Source: Sphingomonadales bacterium (GTDB taxonomy: Bacteria > Pseudomonadota > Alphaproteobacteria > Sphingomonadales > Sphingomonadaceae). From it: 64,000 bases of DNA. Shown piece by piece: positions 47,801 to 57,219 of the stretch. The notes under the pieces are model-generated. The model was not told the DNA's origin. It saw only the letters and a program-made list of their open reading frames with translations, and made no database searches. Made by a program: the position numbers and the translations under genes. Position 1 is the stretch's first letter, and every line of letters starts with the position of its first letter. The stretch is from contig JADKHG010000013.1 in NCBI GenBank assembly GCA_016721875.1, positions 1 through 64,000 of the forward strand, given 5' to 3'.

Positions 47801-49394
47801 CGGCAAAATCGGTCGGCATTCCGCCCTTCAGTCCCCAAGCGGCAACGACTAGCGCGACCGCAACCACGGCCATTGTGTACCACAGTCCCGAATAGGGATT
47901 ACCTGTTGTTGCGACGATATAGCTCGCGATAAAAGGCAGGAAGCCGCCAAAATAGCCCGTACCTATATGATAGGGAATCGACATCGAGCTGTAGCGCACG
48001 CGGGGCGGGAACATCTCTGACAATAACGCTGCGACCGGCCCATAGGTCGCGCCGGACAAGGCGCAGAGGCCAAGCAGCGCAAGCATGATCAATGCGATAT
48101 TGCCCGCAGGTGGTATTTGCTTGGCAAAGTCATAATCCGCCGCTTCCAGTCCCTTCTGGACGTTTTCAGGATCCAGAGTTTCAGAACCCGCCTTCACGAT
48201 GACCCAGTCGGTCGGAGCGCCAACGGGCATTTCGTTCCCACGGCTATAGCTCACGCCCAATTGCGAGAGCTGTCCAAGCACTGCTCCGCACGCGCCCAAT
48301 TGTTTTTTGGCGAACGGATCAAAATCGCAAAGATCACCCGACACCGTCACTGGTGCGCGTTCTGCCGCCAGTGCCAGGCCGGGATTGGCAGCGGACCCCA
48401 TCAGCCAGAACAGCGGGAATAGCGTGAGCAACGTCAGCGCATAACCCCAGACAATAGGCAGCTTGCGGCCAAGGCGGTCGGACATTTTTCCGAACCAGAT
48501 GAAAAAAATCATCCCGACAAAAGCCGACACGCCCACTATGATTTCGGCGGCGGTATCATCGACGCGCATTGGCCCTTTAAGGAAAGATAGGCCGGAGAAC
48601 ATAGCGGTGTACCATATCACGGTCAGTCCGGCCGCAACGCCGAAAAGCGCAATGAAGATGCGGCGTTTGTTCTTAGGGTAAGTGAAACTTTCGACAAACG
48701 GATTGCCGGCGATTTCGCCTTCGGCCTTCATTGCTTCAAACACCGGGCTTTCCGACAGTTTCAATCGCATCCACAGCGAAATTGCGAGCAGGGCAAGCGA
48801 AAGCAGGAAAGGCACGCGCCAGCCCCATTCATTCCATATCGCATCGGAAAACACGGCCTTGCAGCCTAGCACAACGACCAGACTGAGGACAAAGCCGCCA
48901 ACAACGCTGGCTTGTATGAAACTGGTAAAAAAGCCGCGTTTTTGCGGAGGGGAATGTTCGGAGACATAAATCGCCGCGCCGCCATATTCGCCCCCCAACG
49001 CCAGGCCTTGCAGCACGCGAAGGAAAATCACCAATATCGGCGCGGCCATACCAATCGAGGCAGCCGACGGGATGAGTCCCACCCCGGCGGTCGCGATACC
49101 CATCAGTGTAACAGTGACCAGAAAGGTGTATTTGCGCCCCAATTTATCGCCCAAATAGCCGAACAAGATCGCCCCCAAAGGCCGGAAACCAAAGCCAACT
49201 GCAAAGCCCGCCCATACCAGCAGAGTCTCAAGCGTCGCATTGCCGCTGGGGAAGAAGGTTTTTCCAATGATTGCGGCAAGCGTTCCATAGATGAAGAAAT
49301 CATACCATTCGAAAACAGTCCCTGCCGATGAAGCGGCAATGACCAACCGAATTTCTTTCGCACTTGGCTCTCGCTCAGCCTTTGCCGATGCCAT
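47793..49394 (-). CDS. MHS-family major facilitator transporter
   Basis: A 533-residue permease of the metabolite:H+ symporter family. Family motifs are FEWYDFFIYGTLA, GDKLGRKYTF between helices 2 and 3, LQGLALGGEYGGAAIYVSEHSP and GKMSDRLGRK. A 90-residue non-membrane insertion after helix 8-9 (about 375-465) has two cysteines 14 residues apart. Substrates in the family range from citrate to proline or shikimate and cannot be told from sequence. ATG 49394 has a GGAAGGA Shine-Dalgarno. It is divergent from the plus-strand pair at 49524. Confidence 0.9.
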   Translation of the reverse strand: MASAKAEREPSAKEIRLVIAASSAGTVFEWYDFFIYGTLAAIIGKTFFPSGNATLETLLVWAGFAVGFGFRPLGAILFGYLGDKLGRKYTFLVTVTLMGIATAGVGLIPSAASIGMAAPILVIFLRVLQGLALGGEYGGAAIYVSEHSPPQKRGFFTSFIQASVVGGFVLSLVVVLGCKAVFSDAIWNEWGWRVPFLLSLALLAISLWMRLKLSESPVFEAMKAEGEIAGNPFVESFTYPKNKRRIFIALFGVAAGLTVIWYTAMFSGLSFLKGPMRVDDTAAEIIVGVSAFVGMIFFIWFGKMSDRLGRKLPIVWGYALTLLTLFPLFWLMGSAANPGLALAAERAPVTVSGDLCDFDPFAKKQLGACGAVLGQLSQLGVSYSRGNEMPVGAPTDWVIVKAGSETLDPENVQKGLEAADYDFAKQIPPAGNIALIMLALLGLCALSGATYGPVAALLSEMFPPRVRYSSMSIPYHIGTGYFGGFLPFIASYIVATTGNPYSGLWYTMAVVAVALVVAAWGLKGGMPTDFADD

Positions 49395-49523
49395 CGCTAT
49401 TCCTTCCCCGCGAAAATGTCTCGGACGTGTCTTAGTGCGAATGATGCAGCATTCAAGCCACCAGTTGCCAAGTCCCCATAGGCGGTTTAGCCAAGGTCGA
49501 TAGTTTGCGGAGGAGAGACCGGC

Positions 49524-50624
49524 ATGCTGACCAAGGGCGATGAATATCCAATCCACCAGACACCTGAACCCATTGCCTTTTCGGGGACTGACCGGAATTT
49601 CTATGACCGCTATTTTTTCTGCGCTTACCTGCCCGATGGCAGCGGATATTGTGCAGCGGCATTTGGCGTTTATCCACATCTAAACATTGCCGATGCCCAT
49701 TTCTCGGTGATTCGTGATGGCATACAGCATTGCGTTCATGCCTCGCGTGCACTGGGCTTTGAACGGATGGATATCCAGTGCGGACCGATAAAGATCGAAG
49801 TCGTCGAGGCATTGAAATCGATCCGCTTGATTGTTGAGAACCATGAAGGCGTCGCTGCAGAATTGGTCTTTGAAGGACGCTCTGCACCGGTGCAGGAACC
49901 ACGCTTCACCCGACGGATAGTGACGCGGCTCTTCATGGACCTGACACGCTTCACGGTGAATTGTCGTGTCAGCGGCTGGGTGGAGGTCGATGGCAAGCGT
50001 CAGGACTATACCGGCGCACTGGGCACGCGTGACCGCAGCTGGGGCGTCCGTCAAATCGGTGCCGCCGATGCCCAGCCAATTGTTCCAGCGGTATTGCCGC
50101 AATTCTACTGGTTATGGGCTCCAACCAATTTTCCAAACCTGTCGCTTTACGCGCATGTCAACGAGGATGCGACCGGAGCGCCGTGGAATCGGCGTGCCAG
50201 TCTGGTAATGGACGGCGCTGATCAGGATCAGACAATCCATCTGGTTGATGACCGGTTCAGCATCGATTGGCAAAGCGGCAAACGCCATGCTTCCGCTGCG
50301 ACGCTTGCGGTGCGCGATGCGGAAGGTCGTGACCATCAGGTACAATGGACACCCATCGATCTCTTCATGATGAAGGGTATTGGCTATGGCCATCCATCGT
50401 GGGTGCATGGCGGCTATAAGGGTGAGTTGGTCGTCGAGCGTGAGGATTTTCGCCCGTCTGACCTAGATCCGCTCGAAATTCACAATCTCCACATCCAGCA
50501 TGTTGCAAAGGCGCGGCATGAAGGCGGCGGCCTAGCATCGGATGGCATTGGCCTGGTCGAGCAATTGGTGATCGGACCGCACACACCAAGCGGATTTGCC
50601 GCAATCAACGATGGTGCGAAATGA
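49524..50624 (+). CDS. Lipocalin-like (AttH/CrtC-fold) hypothetical protein
   Basis: A 366-residue soluble protein without a signal peptide. Two beta-rich halves are suggested. A GTRDRSWGVRQIG motif near the middle, followed by FYWLWAPTNFPNLS, resembles the conserved GxRDRSWG segment of AttH/CrtC-like barrel proteins, which include hydroxyneurosporene hydratases and some Diels-Alderases. Enzyme activity is not shown here. ATGA overlap couples it to the kinase gene downstream. The gene faces the divergent MHS permease, so a small hydrophobic substrate pathway is possible (inference). Confidence 0.7.
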   Translation: MLTKGDEYPIHQTPEPIAFSGTDRNFYDRYFFCAYLPDGSGYCAAAFGVYPHLNIADAHFSVIRDGIQHCVHASRALGFERMDIQCGPIKIEVVEALKSIRLIVENHEGVAAELVFEGRSAPVQEPRFTRRIVTRLFMDLTRFTVNCRVSGWVEVDGKRQDYTGALGTRDRSWGVRQIGAADAQPIVPAVLPQFYWLWAPTNFPNLSLYAHVNEDATGAPWNRRASLVMDGADQDQTIHLVDDRFSIDWQSGKRHASAATLAVRDAEGRDHQVQWTPIDLFMMKGIGYGHPSWVHGGYKGELVVEREDFRPSDLDPLEIHNLHIQHVAKARHEGGGLASDGIGLVEQLVIGPHTPSGFAAINDGAK

Positions 50625-51649
50625 CGCAACTGCCGGTTTTGACGCTGGAAGAAATCACCGCCGACTGGTTGTCCGAGATTTTGCAAGCTCGGGTTGTTTC
50701 AGTCACGGCAACGCCCATAGGCACCGGGCAGGTCGGCGCGACCTATAGGCTGACACTGGATTATGGATCGGGTTCGGGTCCAAGCACACTGGTCATCAAA
50801 TTGCCGTCAAACGATCCGTTGAGCCGCGCGACGGGCAAGTCGCACATGACCTATATCCGTGAAAGCCGTTTTTATCAGCTTTTCGCCGGACGAAAGCCTA
50901 TGGCCGTTCCAAGCCATCTGTACATTGCCTTTGACGAAGACAGCCACGCCTTCACGCTGCTGATGCACGATCTGCCACAACACCGTGCAGGCAACCAGTT
51001 GGTTGCGGCAACACTGCGTGAGGCCGCATTGGCAATGGAGGCCGCTGCCACTTTCCATGCAGGCTGGTGGGGCGATCCGATGCTGGATAAGCTCGATTGG
51101 CTCAGCGGAACACGCGCGGTGCCGCCCCAACTCGATATAGAAGCAATCTATGCCATGTTTTGGCCTGCTTTCTGCGACCGCTACGGCGAACGCGTAACCG
51201 AAAATATGCGCACCGTCGGCGAAGCCTTTGTCGGCCGGATCAACCAATGGTCAGAAAGCCGCACCGGCGAACGCTGCCTGACCCACAATGATTTCCGCCC
51301 CGACAACATGCTCTATCATCTTGATGATCCGGCGAAACCGATCGTCATTGTTGACTGGCAAACAGTTGGAGTAGGGACAGGTGCAGGCGATATAGCTTAT
51401 TATCTCGGCACCGCGCTCGATCCCGAAACGCGCAAGGTGCAGGAAAGAGCTTTGTTCGATATCTATCTCGATAGCCTGAAAGCAAACGGCGTCACTAATC
51501 TGGGTATCGCAACCGCATGGGACGATTATCGCCGCTCTGCCATTGCAGGCTTCCTCATGGGAGTGACGGCGTCAATGGTGGTCGGCCAGACCGATCGTGG
51601 CGACACGATGTTCCTGGCCATGCGAACGATCAGCAGCAATGGTGCTTGA
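50621..51649 (+). CDS. APH/EcKinase-type phosphotransferase
   Basis: A 342-residue kinase-like protein. The catalytic segment LTHNDFRPDNML (Brenner-type aspartate) and IVIVDWQTVGVGTGAGDIAYYL (metal-binding DxD-like) match the aminoglycoside phosphotransferase/ecdysteroid-kinase/CHK group. A likely ATP-binding lysine is in LVIKLPSND. Members phosphorylate small-molecule alcohols, sterols or choline; the substrate is unknown. It is coupled to the lipocalin-like gene (ATGA at 50621). Such pairs occur elsewhere in alphaproteobacterial catabolic regions. Confidence 0.8.
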   Translation: MTQLPVLTLEEITADWLSEILQARVVSVTATPIGTGQVGATYRLTLDYGSGSGPSTLVIKLPSNDPLSRATGKSHMTYIRESRFYQLFAGRKPMAVPSHLYIAFDEDSHAFTLLMHDLPQHRAGNQLVAATLREAALAMEAAATFHAGWWGDPMLDKLDWLSGTRAVPPQLDIEAIYAMFWPAFCDRYGERVTENMRTVGEAFVGRINQWSESRTGERCLTHNDFRPDNMLYHLDDPAKPIVIVDWQTVGVGTGAGDIAYYLGTALDPETRKVQERALFDIYLDSLKANGVTNLGIATAWDDYRRSAIAGFLMGVTASMVVGQTDRGDTMFLAMRTISSNGA

Positions 51650-51673
51650 CCACCGCGACCTTGCGATACCTTC

Positions 51674-52885
51674 TTAGTAAAGCAGATAAGGCTTTCGTGC
51701 TTCGATCCAGGCAGCTTCGTCTGGAAGCGTCAGAGCATCCAGATCGGCAGGTGTTGATTCCGGGTCATCCACCCATTCGCGCAACAACGGACCGCCGTTG
51801 ATTACATCAATCGCAAGCACATCGTCGGTATATTCATATTTGAACTCAAGCCCGCGCCAGATTGGATATTCCGGGTACAGCAGACGAATCGCCTTGAAGG
51901 CCAGTGCCTGCAACCGCCACGGCTTGAATGCCTCATGGTCATAGGCCGCGCCCTCGGCATGGATATGGACGCCATGACAGGCTGTGCCCGCATGTTTGTG
52001 AAAAGTGGGCTCAAACCAGATTTCGCGCAGCGTACAGCCGTCCAGCCATTGCGGTGCAAACGCCCGCATTTTGGCAATCACAGCGCGGGCATCAATGTCG
52101 GGCGCGCCAAAGATTTCGAGCGGGCGGGTCGTCCCCCTACCCTCGCTGAGCGTCGCACCTTCGAGCATGACAGTCCCGGCATAGGCGCGTGCCATATTCA
52201 AATTGGGCGCATTGGGGCTGGGGTTAATCCAGACGCGGTCATCAAGCGGCCAGCCATATCCGGGCGCGGCATCGGGCGCATAGCTCGACATTTCGATAAC
52301 GCGGTAGTCAACATCGAGTTTATAATGGTCGACAAACCAGTGACCGAGTTCACCCAAGGTCAGCCCATGGCGCATAGGTATTGGACCTGCCCCGACAAAA
52401 CTCTCCCATCCTTCACGCAATGTGAGCCCCTCGACCGGGCGGCCGGCAGGATTGGGACGGTCCAGCACCCAAACCGATTTGCCATGCTTGGCGGCTTCTT
52501 CGAGCACATAGAGCAAGGTGGTAATGAAGGTGTAGATGCGGCAGCCCAAATCCTGCAGATCGACCAGCACAACATCGAAAGCGCTCATCATCTGTCCCGA
52601 GGGACGGCGCACCTCGCCATAAAGGCTGAACATCGGGATGTTGTAGATGGGGTCAGTGAAATCTTCCGACTCCACCATATTATCCTGCTTGTCGCCCCTT
52701 ATCCCGTGCTGTGGTCCAAAGGCGGCTGAGATGTTCAGATCACCCAACGCAACGAGCGCATCAAGCGAATGGGTCAGATCTGCGGTCACCGATGCCGGAT
52801 GCGCAACCAACGCAACGCGTTTTCCCAACAGCGGCTTGCGCAGTTCCGCGTCTGCCAACAGGCGATCAATTCCAAATGCAATCAT
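51674..52885 (-). CDS. namZ: Exo-beta-N-acetylmuramidase NamZ-like (DUF1343)
   Basis: A 403-residue DUF1343 protein. NamZ of Bacillus (glycoside hydrolase family 171) removes terminal MurNAc from peptidoglycan glycans. Family segments seen are VALVAHPASVTADL, AAFGPQHGIRGD, VVLVDLQDLGCRIYTFI, RPNPAGRPVEG and EGRGTTRPLEIFGAP. No signal peptide is found at ATG 52885, so it is probably cytoplasmic, which suits recycling. It is coupled to the DOMON-like gene by an ATGA overlap. Convergent with the kinase gene. Confidence 0.87.
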   Translation of the reverse strand: MIAFGIDRLLADAELRKPLLGKRVALVAHPASVTADLTHSLDALVALGDLNISAAFGPQHGIRGDKQDNMVESEDFTDPIYNIPMFSLYGEVRRPSGQMMSAFDVVLVDLQDLGCRIYTFITTLLYVLEEAAKHGKSVWVLDRPNPAGRPVEGLTLREGWESFVGAGPIPMRHGLTLGELGHWFVDHYKLDVDYRVIEMSSYAPDAAPGYGWPLDDRVWINPSPNAPNLNMARAYAGTVMLEGATLSEGRGTTRPLEIFGAPDIDARAVIAKMRAFAPQWLDGCTLREIWFEPTFHKHAGTACHGVHIHAEGAAYDHEAFKPWRLQALAFKAIRLLYPEYPIWRGLEFKYEYTDDVLAIDVINGGPLLREWVDDPESTPADLDALTLPDEAAWIEARKPYLLY

Positions 52886-53424
52886 GGTCGCGCTGGTGCC
52901 GTAACTGACAGAACAAAGCAATCGGGATGATGAAAATCCGGCTTCTCAATCGCATGTTTCACGGCCCAATAGCCCAGCTTTCCATCGCTTGATTCGATAA
53001 CAGCCGTCAGGTTTGCTTCAAGCGAGATCCCCACCCAATTTGGCGGCAGTGTCACGTTTGTCTCAACCGAAAACCAATAGTCCCCGAAATCCATATGAAT
53101 CGCTGGCGCTTCCTCAATCGGCAAATTGCTAACGCAATTGCGGTAATCGCTAAAATGATAAGCAGCCCAGCGCGATGAGGGTGAGAAATTAAACTCGATA
53201 TATCCGGGTTTCCCTGCTCGGCGCACAAACAGCTCGAAACAGGTGGTTTTCCAAAGGTCATCGGTGCGTTCAGGAGGAGCATCATCGGGCAGAAATACAT
53301 CCTCTGCCGCAATATCGACGATGTATTGCACCCAAAGGCCGCCTTCGTCGGTAGCCTCCACCCTGGCTTCAAACTGCCGTACGGCGCCGCGATCTGTTTC
53401 GCCAAATGGATGGAGCGTCATCAT
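52882..53424 (-). CDS. DOMON-like domain protein
   Basis: A 180-residue protein beginning MMTLHPFGETDRGAVRQ. The beta-sandwich-like sequence with WKTTCFELFVRR, GYIEFNFSPSSRWAAYHFSDY and WAVKHAIEKPDFHHPD fits DOMON-like/CBM9-like domains, which bind carbohydrate or haem. It has no signal peptide, so a cytoplasmic sugar-binding role is inferred. The ATGs at 53424 and 53421 are both possible. Coupled to namZ by overlap, it may assist wall sugar recycling. Confidence 0.75.
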   Translation of the reverse strand: MMTLHPFGETDRGAVRQFEARVEATDEGGLWVQYIVDIAAEDVFLPDDAPPERTDDLWKTTCFELFVRRAGKPGYIEFNFSPSSRWAAYHFSDYRNCVSNLPIEEAPAIHMDFGDYWFSVETNVTLPPNWVGISLEANLTAVIESSDGKLGYWAVKHAIEKPDFHHPDCFVLSVTAPARP

Positions 53425-53463
53425 ATTGTTCATCGCTGCTACAACTGCTAGGCGCGACGCGCT

Positions 53464-54689
53464 ATGACAAGCTATAAATCCGATTTGCTGCGCCTTCTCG
53501 ATGAACGAGGCTATATCCACCAGATGACCGACGCTGATGGGCTTGATGCCCTTGCGCAAAAGCAGGTGGTGCCGGGTTATATCGGATTTGATGCGACGGC
53601 ACCGTCGCTGCATGTCGGCAATCTGGTGTCGATCATGCTGCTACGCCGCTTGCAACAGGCCGGGCACAAACCGGTGGTGGTGATGGGGGTGGCACGACGC
53701 GCATTGGCGATCCAACCGGCAAGGATGAAGTGCGTAAAATGCTCAGCGACGATGCGATTGAAGCCAACATTGCTTCAATCCGCCGCGCCTTCGAACAATT
53801 TTTGACCTTCGGCGATGGCCCGACCGACGCAGTCATGGTCAACAACCATGATTGGCTGGGCAAGATTGGCTATATCGAAATGCTGCAAAAGGTCGGCACG
53901 CATTTCACTGTCAACCGCATGCTGAGTTTTGATTCGGTCAAATTGCGGCTGGAACGCGAACAGCCGATGACCTTCCTCGAATTTAACTACATGATCCTGC
54001 AAGGCTATGACTTCCGCCATCTGAGCGATACCATGGGCGTTCGCCTGCAAATGGGCGGGTCAGACCAATGGGGCAATATCGTCAACGGTGTCGAACTGTC
54101 GCGCCGCATGGATGGGGTCGAGGTTTTTGGCCTGACCACGCCATTGATCACCAAGGCTGATGGCAGCAAGATGGGTAAATCTGTGTCGGGTGCGATTTGG
54201 CTGAATGCTGATGCGCTCAATCCCTATGATTATTGGCAATTCTGGCGGAACACGCAGGATGCCGATGTCGGAAAGTTTCTGCGGTTGTTCACTGATATCG
54301 ATCTTGCTGAAATCGAAAGACTCGAGGGATTGCAGGGCGCGGATATCAACGAGGCGAAGAAAGTTCTCGCCGATGCCGCAACGACGATGGCGCATGGCGA
54401 ACAGGCAGCGGTTGATGCCGCCGAAACCGCGCGCAAAACCTTTGAGCAAGGCGGCGCTGGCGATCAATTGCCCACGCACACATCAAATGGGCCGATTGCA
54501 CTCTTGGACGCCATGCTGGCACTCGGACTTGTTGCCTCAAAAGGTGAGGCACGGCGTTTGATTGCAGGCGGTGGAGCGCGCATTGATGGGGTCGCAGTGG
54601 ATAGCGATGCGGTTATCATTGAACCTGCGGGCCAACCTGTTCGGCTATCGGCAGGTAAAAAGAAACATGGCCTGCTGCACTTTGGCTAA
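53464..54689 (+). CDS. tyrS: Tyrosyl-tRNA synthetase (frameshift)
   Basis: A class I synthetase of 408 residues once one G is added to the run at 53685-53689 (restores VVMGGGTTRIGDPTGKD). The HIGH-type motif is LHVGN; the KMSKS-type is GSKMGKSVSG. A C-terminal S4 domain binds tRNA (ARRLIAGGGARIDG). It is essential, so the break is certainly an error in the sequence. It begins 39 bases from the divergent DOMON-like gene, so promoters overlap. Confidence 0.93.
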
Positions 54690-54778
54690 TACGCTCGTTC
54701 GGGTGATTTACCAAATATTTGTAAAAGTCTGTCAAAAGCGAAAATGCGATCCCTTATGGGTAAAGGACAGGCTTGTTT

Positions 54779-55102
54779 ATGGCGCAAAATGCCGCTGAAC
54801 CGATTTATGATATGCGCCGCGCTGCAAGGCACCGCGCGGATTATGCGACGATTGCGGAAAGCCGTCGGCATGGGGACAATCGCATCCACATTTCGAATAT
54901 CTCGGCGCATGGCTTCATGATCGACAATAATGAAGTTTTCGAACATGGCGACCGCATCGAAATGCGCCTGCCGGTGGTCGGCCGTATTGATGCGCACCTG
55001 ATCTGGACTGTGGATGGTCGCGCGGGATTCCAGTTCGAACGCGTCATCCGTCTGCCCGATTTTCTGGCCCTGATCGACGCTGTGGGCGCTAAGCTGCGCT
55101 AA
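54779..55102 (+). CDS. Single-domain PilZ c-di-GMP receptor
   Basis: A 107-residue PilZ protein. The c-di-GMP-binding RxxxR is R13-R17 (RRAAR) and the second motif is NISAHG (N40-G45), fitting [D/N]xSxxG. Family members respond to c-di-GMP and often regulate motility, polysaccharide or attachment. The protein has no other domain. The gene follows tyrS by 89 bases, with an AT-rich stretch that includes CAAATATTTG (54712-54721). It converges with recG (4-base tail overlap). A phosphodiesterase for the same messenger is encoded at 60982. Confidence 0.85.
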   Translation: MAQNAAEPIYDMRRAARHRADYATIAESRRHGDNRIHISNISAHGFMIDNNEVFEHGDRIEMRLPVVGRIDAHLIWTVDGRAGFQFERVIRLPDFLALIDAVGAKLR

Positions 55103-57159
55103 CCGCCCCTGAGCGTCGCCACACCAGCGTCGCGCTCAAACAAATATAACGCAATTCTTGCCGCTGAACCGCGCGGGCTATCGAGCCCGCCGTCGCGTTC
55201 CAACAACAGGCGCGCATCAGCAGACGCGGCTCCGATTAGCTCGCGCACCTGTTCGTTGGTTGCAACGCGGAAGGGCGTTTCGCCCGATTGCCGCGTCCCC
55301 AGTAATTCGCCAGCACCGCGCAACTTCAAATCCTCTTCGGCAATACGGAATCCATCATTGGTTTCACGCATCAGCGCCAGTCGCGCGCGCGCAGTTTCGC
55401 TGACGCTTTCGCCGCGCACCAATATACAAACTGATTGTTCGGTGCCCCTTCCCACTCGTCCGCGCAACTGATGCAATTGTGCTAAGCCAAAGCGGTCAGC
55501 AGCCTCGATAATCATCAAGCTGGCATTAGGGACATCGACCCCGACTTCGATCACCGTGGTCGCTACAAGCAACCGCGTCTTTCCGCTGGAAAAGGCCTCC
55601 ATCACGGCATCTTTTTCAGGCCCCTTCATCCTTCCGTGGATCACAGCCACTTGATCGCCAAAGCGAAGCTTCAGTTCGGCGGCGCGTTGCTCGGCGGCCG
55701 CCAAATCGCTGACTTCGCTTTCTTCGACCAGCGGACAAACCCAATAAGCTTGCTTGCCGCTCGCCAGATGACGGGCAACGCCATCGATCAATTCGGGCAG
55801 CCGGCCTTGTGACAACACCCTTGTGTCCACTGGCGTTCGCCCCGGAGGCATTTCGTCGATCTGCGACACGTCCATTTCGCCATAGGCCGCAAGGGCCAGG
55901 GTTCGTGGAATAGGCGTCGCGGTCATCACCAACAGGTGCGGAACGCCACTGCCCTTTTTTGACAGCATCAACCGTTGCGACACGCCAAAGCGGTGCTGTT
56001 CATCAATAACCGCCAGCGCCAGTGCCTTATAGGTCACTGCCTCTTGAAAAATAGCATGCGTGCCGACCAAGATGTCGATCGAACCATCCGCCAGACCCAT
56101 CAGCACCGATTCGCGCACTCGGCCTTTGTCACGTCCGGTGAGGATCGCAACGTTGACCGGCAATCCAGAGAGAGAGGCTTGTAGATTGGCGAAATGTTGG
56201 CGCGCCAAAATTTCGGTCGGGGCGAGCAAAGCGCCCTGAAATCCGGCCTCTACTGCGCGCAATAAAGCGTACAATGCGACCATGGTTTTCCCCGACCCAA
56301 CATCGCCCTGCAAGAGGCGCAGCATCGGGCGGGGCTGGATCAAATCGCCCTCAATCTCGCCAATCACCCTTTTCTGAGCGCCAGTAAGATCAAAAGGCAT
56401 CCGCAACTGGCCGGTAAGCCGCCCATCGCCCTGCACCGGCGTGCCGCGCCTTTTGTCCATCGCCGCGCGCACGAGTCGCATCGCCAACTGATTTGCGAAC
56501 AATTCATCATAGGCGAGCCGATCCCGGACCTCCGCACTGTCTTTGCAGTGTACAGCCGACAGTGCCTCGCGCCATCCCAACCATTTACGCTGTTCGAGCA
56601 AGCTTGGTTCGATCCATTCGGGCAATTCGGGTAGCCGCTCGACCGCCTGCACCACCAATTGCCCCAACCGGCCATTGGTCAAACCTTCGGACAAAGGATA
56701 GACCGGTTCGATGGCCGCCGGCGCATGGCCATGCCCGGGTTCGGCAACATGGTCAGGATGCACGATTTGCAACGTGTCGCCATAGCGTTCGAGCTTTCCC
56801 GAAACGATCCGGGTTGCGCCCATTGGCAATTGTTTACGCGCCCATGCCCCGTTGCGCCCGAAATAGGTCAGGGCAACATATTGCCCCTCTGTATCGGCTC
56901 CATAAATCCGCGTTGGTGCCCGCGCGCTGCCACCGCTGCGTTGATCGACAATGGTCAGGGTAACGATGATATTCTGACCTACATCGGCCTCATCAACCCG
57001 CGAAACCGTTTTGCGATAGGTCCAGTTAGCCGGGAAATGATAGGCAAGATCCTTGACCCGCTCCAGCCCCAAACGGTCGAGCGGCTTGGCCAGACCCGGC
57101 CCGACGCCCTTTAGCGACGACACTTCGGCAAATAACGGATTGAGAATATCGGGCCGCAT
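55099..57159 (-). CDS. recG: ATP-dependent DNA helicase RecG
   Basis: A 686-residue SF2 helicase that reverses stalled forks and processes recombination intermediates. The N-terminal wedge domain (SSLKGVGPGLAKPLDRLG, AYHFPANWTYRK) is followed by Walker A GDVGSGKTMVAL, DEQH in VIDEQHRFG, TATPIPRTL, and HGRMKG and GRVGRG later in the helicase core. ATG 57159 gives the family start; upstream extension reaches the sdhE gene region. Divergent from sdhE (60 bases). It lies near mfd, another fork/transcription-repair translocase. Confidence 0.95.
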   Translation of the reverse strand: MRPDILNPLFAEVSSLKGVGPGLAKPLDRLGLERVKDLAYHFPANWTYRKTVSRVDEADVGQNIIVTLTIVDQRSGGSARAPTRIYGADTEGQYVALTYFGRNGAWARKQLPMGATRIVSGKLERYGDTLQIVHPDHVAEPGHGHAPAAIEPVYPLSEGLTNGRLGQLVVQAVERLPELPEWIEPSLLEQRKWLGWREALSAVHCKDSAEVRDRLAYDELFANQLAMRLVRAAMDKRRGTPVQGDGRLTGQLRMPFDLTGAQKRVIGEIEGDLIQPRPMLRLLQGDVGSGKTMVALYALLRAVEAGFQGALLAPTEILARQHFANLQASLSGLPVNVAILTGRDKGRVRESVLMGLADGSIDILVGTHAIFQEAVTYKALALAVIDEQHRFGVSQRLMLSKKGSGVPHLLVMTATPIPRTLALAAYGEMDVSQIDEMPPGRTPVDTRVLSQGRLPELIDGVARHLASGKQAYWVCPLVEESEVSDLAAAEQRAAELKLRFGDQVAVIHGRMKGPEKDAVMEAFSSGKTRLLVATTVIEVGVDVPNASLMIIEAADRFGLAQLHQLRGRVGRGTEQSVCILVRGESVSETARARLALMRETNDGFRIAEEDLKLRGAGELLGTRQSGETPFRVATNEQVRELIGAASADARLLLERDGGLDSPRGSAARIALYLFERDAGVATLRGG

Positions 57160-57219
57160 GACTAGGGCCGTTATAGCGCGGCATGTCCGCTTATCCACGA
57201 TATTCGAAAAGCTCAGTTT

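Noticed and set aside
53464..54689. Programmed ribosomal frameshifting in tyrS and mfd
   Set aside because: The breaks lie in plain homopolymers without a slippery heptamer or downstream structure that I can see, and the same type of break occurs in many unrelated genes. Base-calling error explains it.
54712..54721. CAAATATTTG palindrome before pilZ as a regulator site
   Set aside because: It is a lone AT-rich 10-mer in a gap; no repeated or spaced half-sites.
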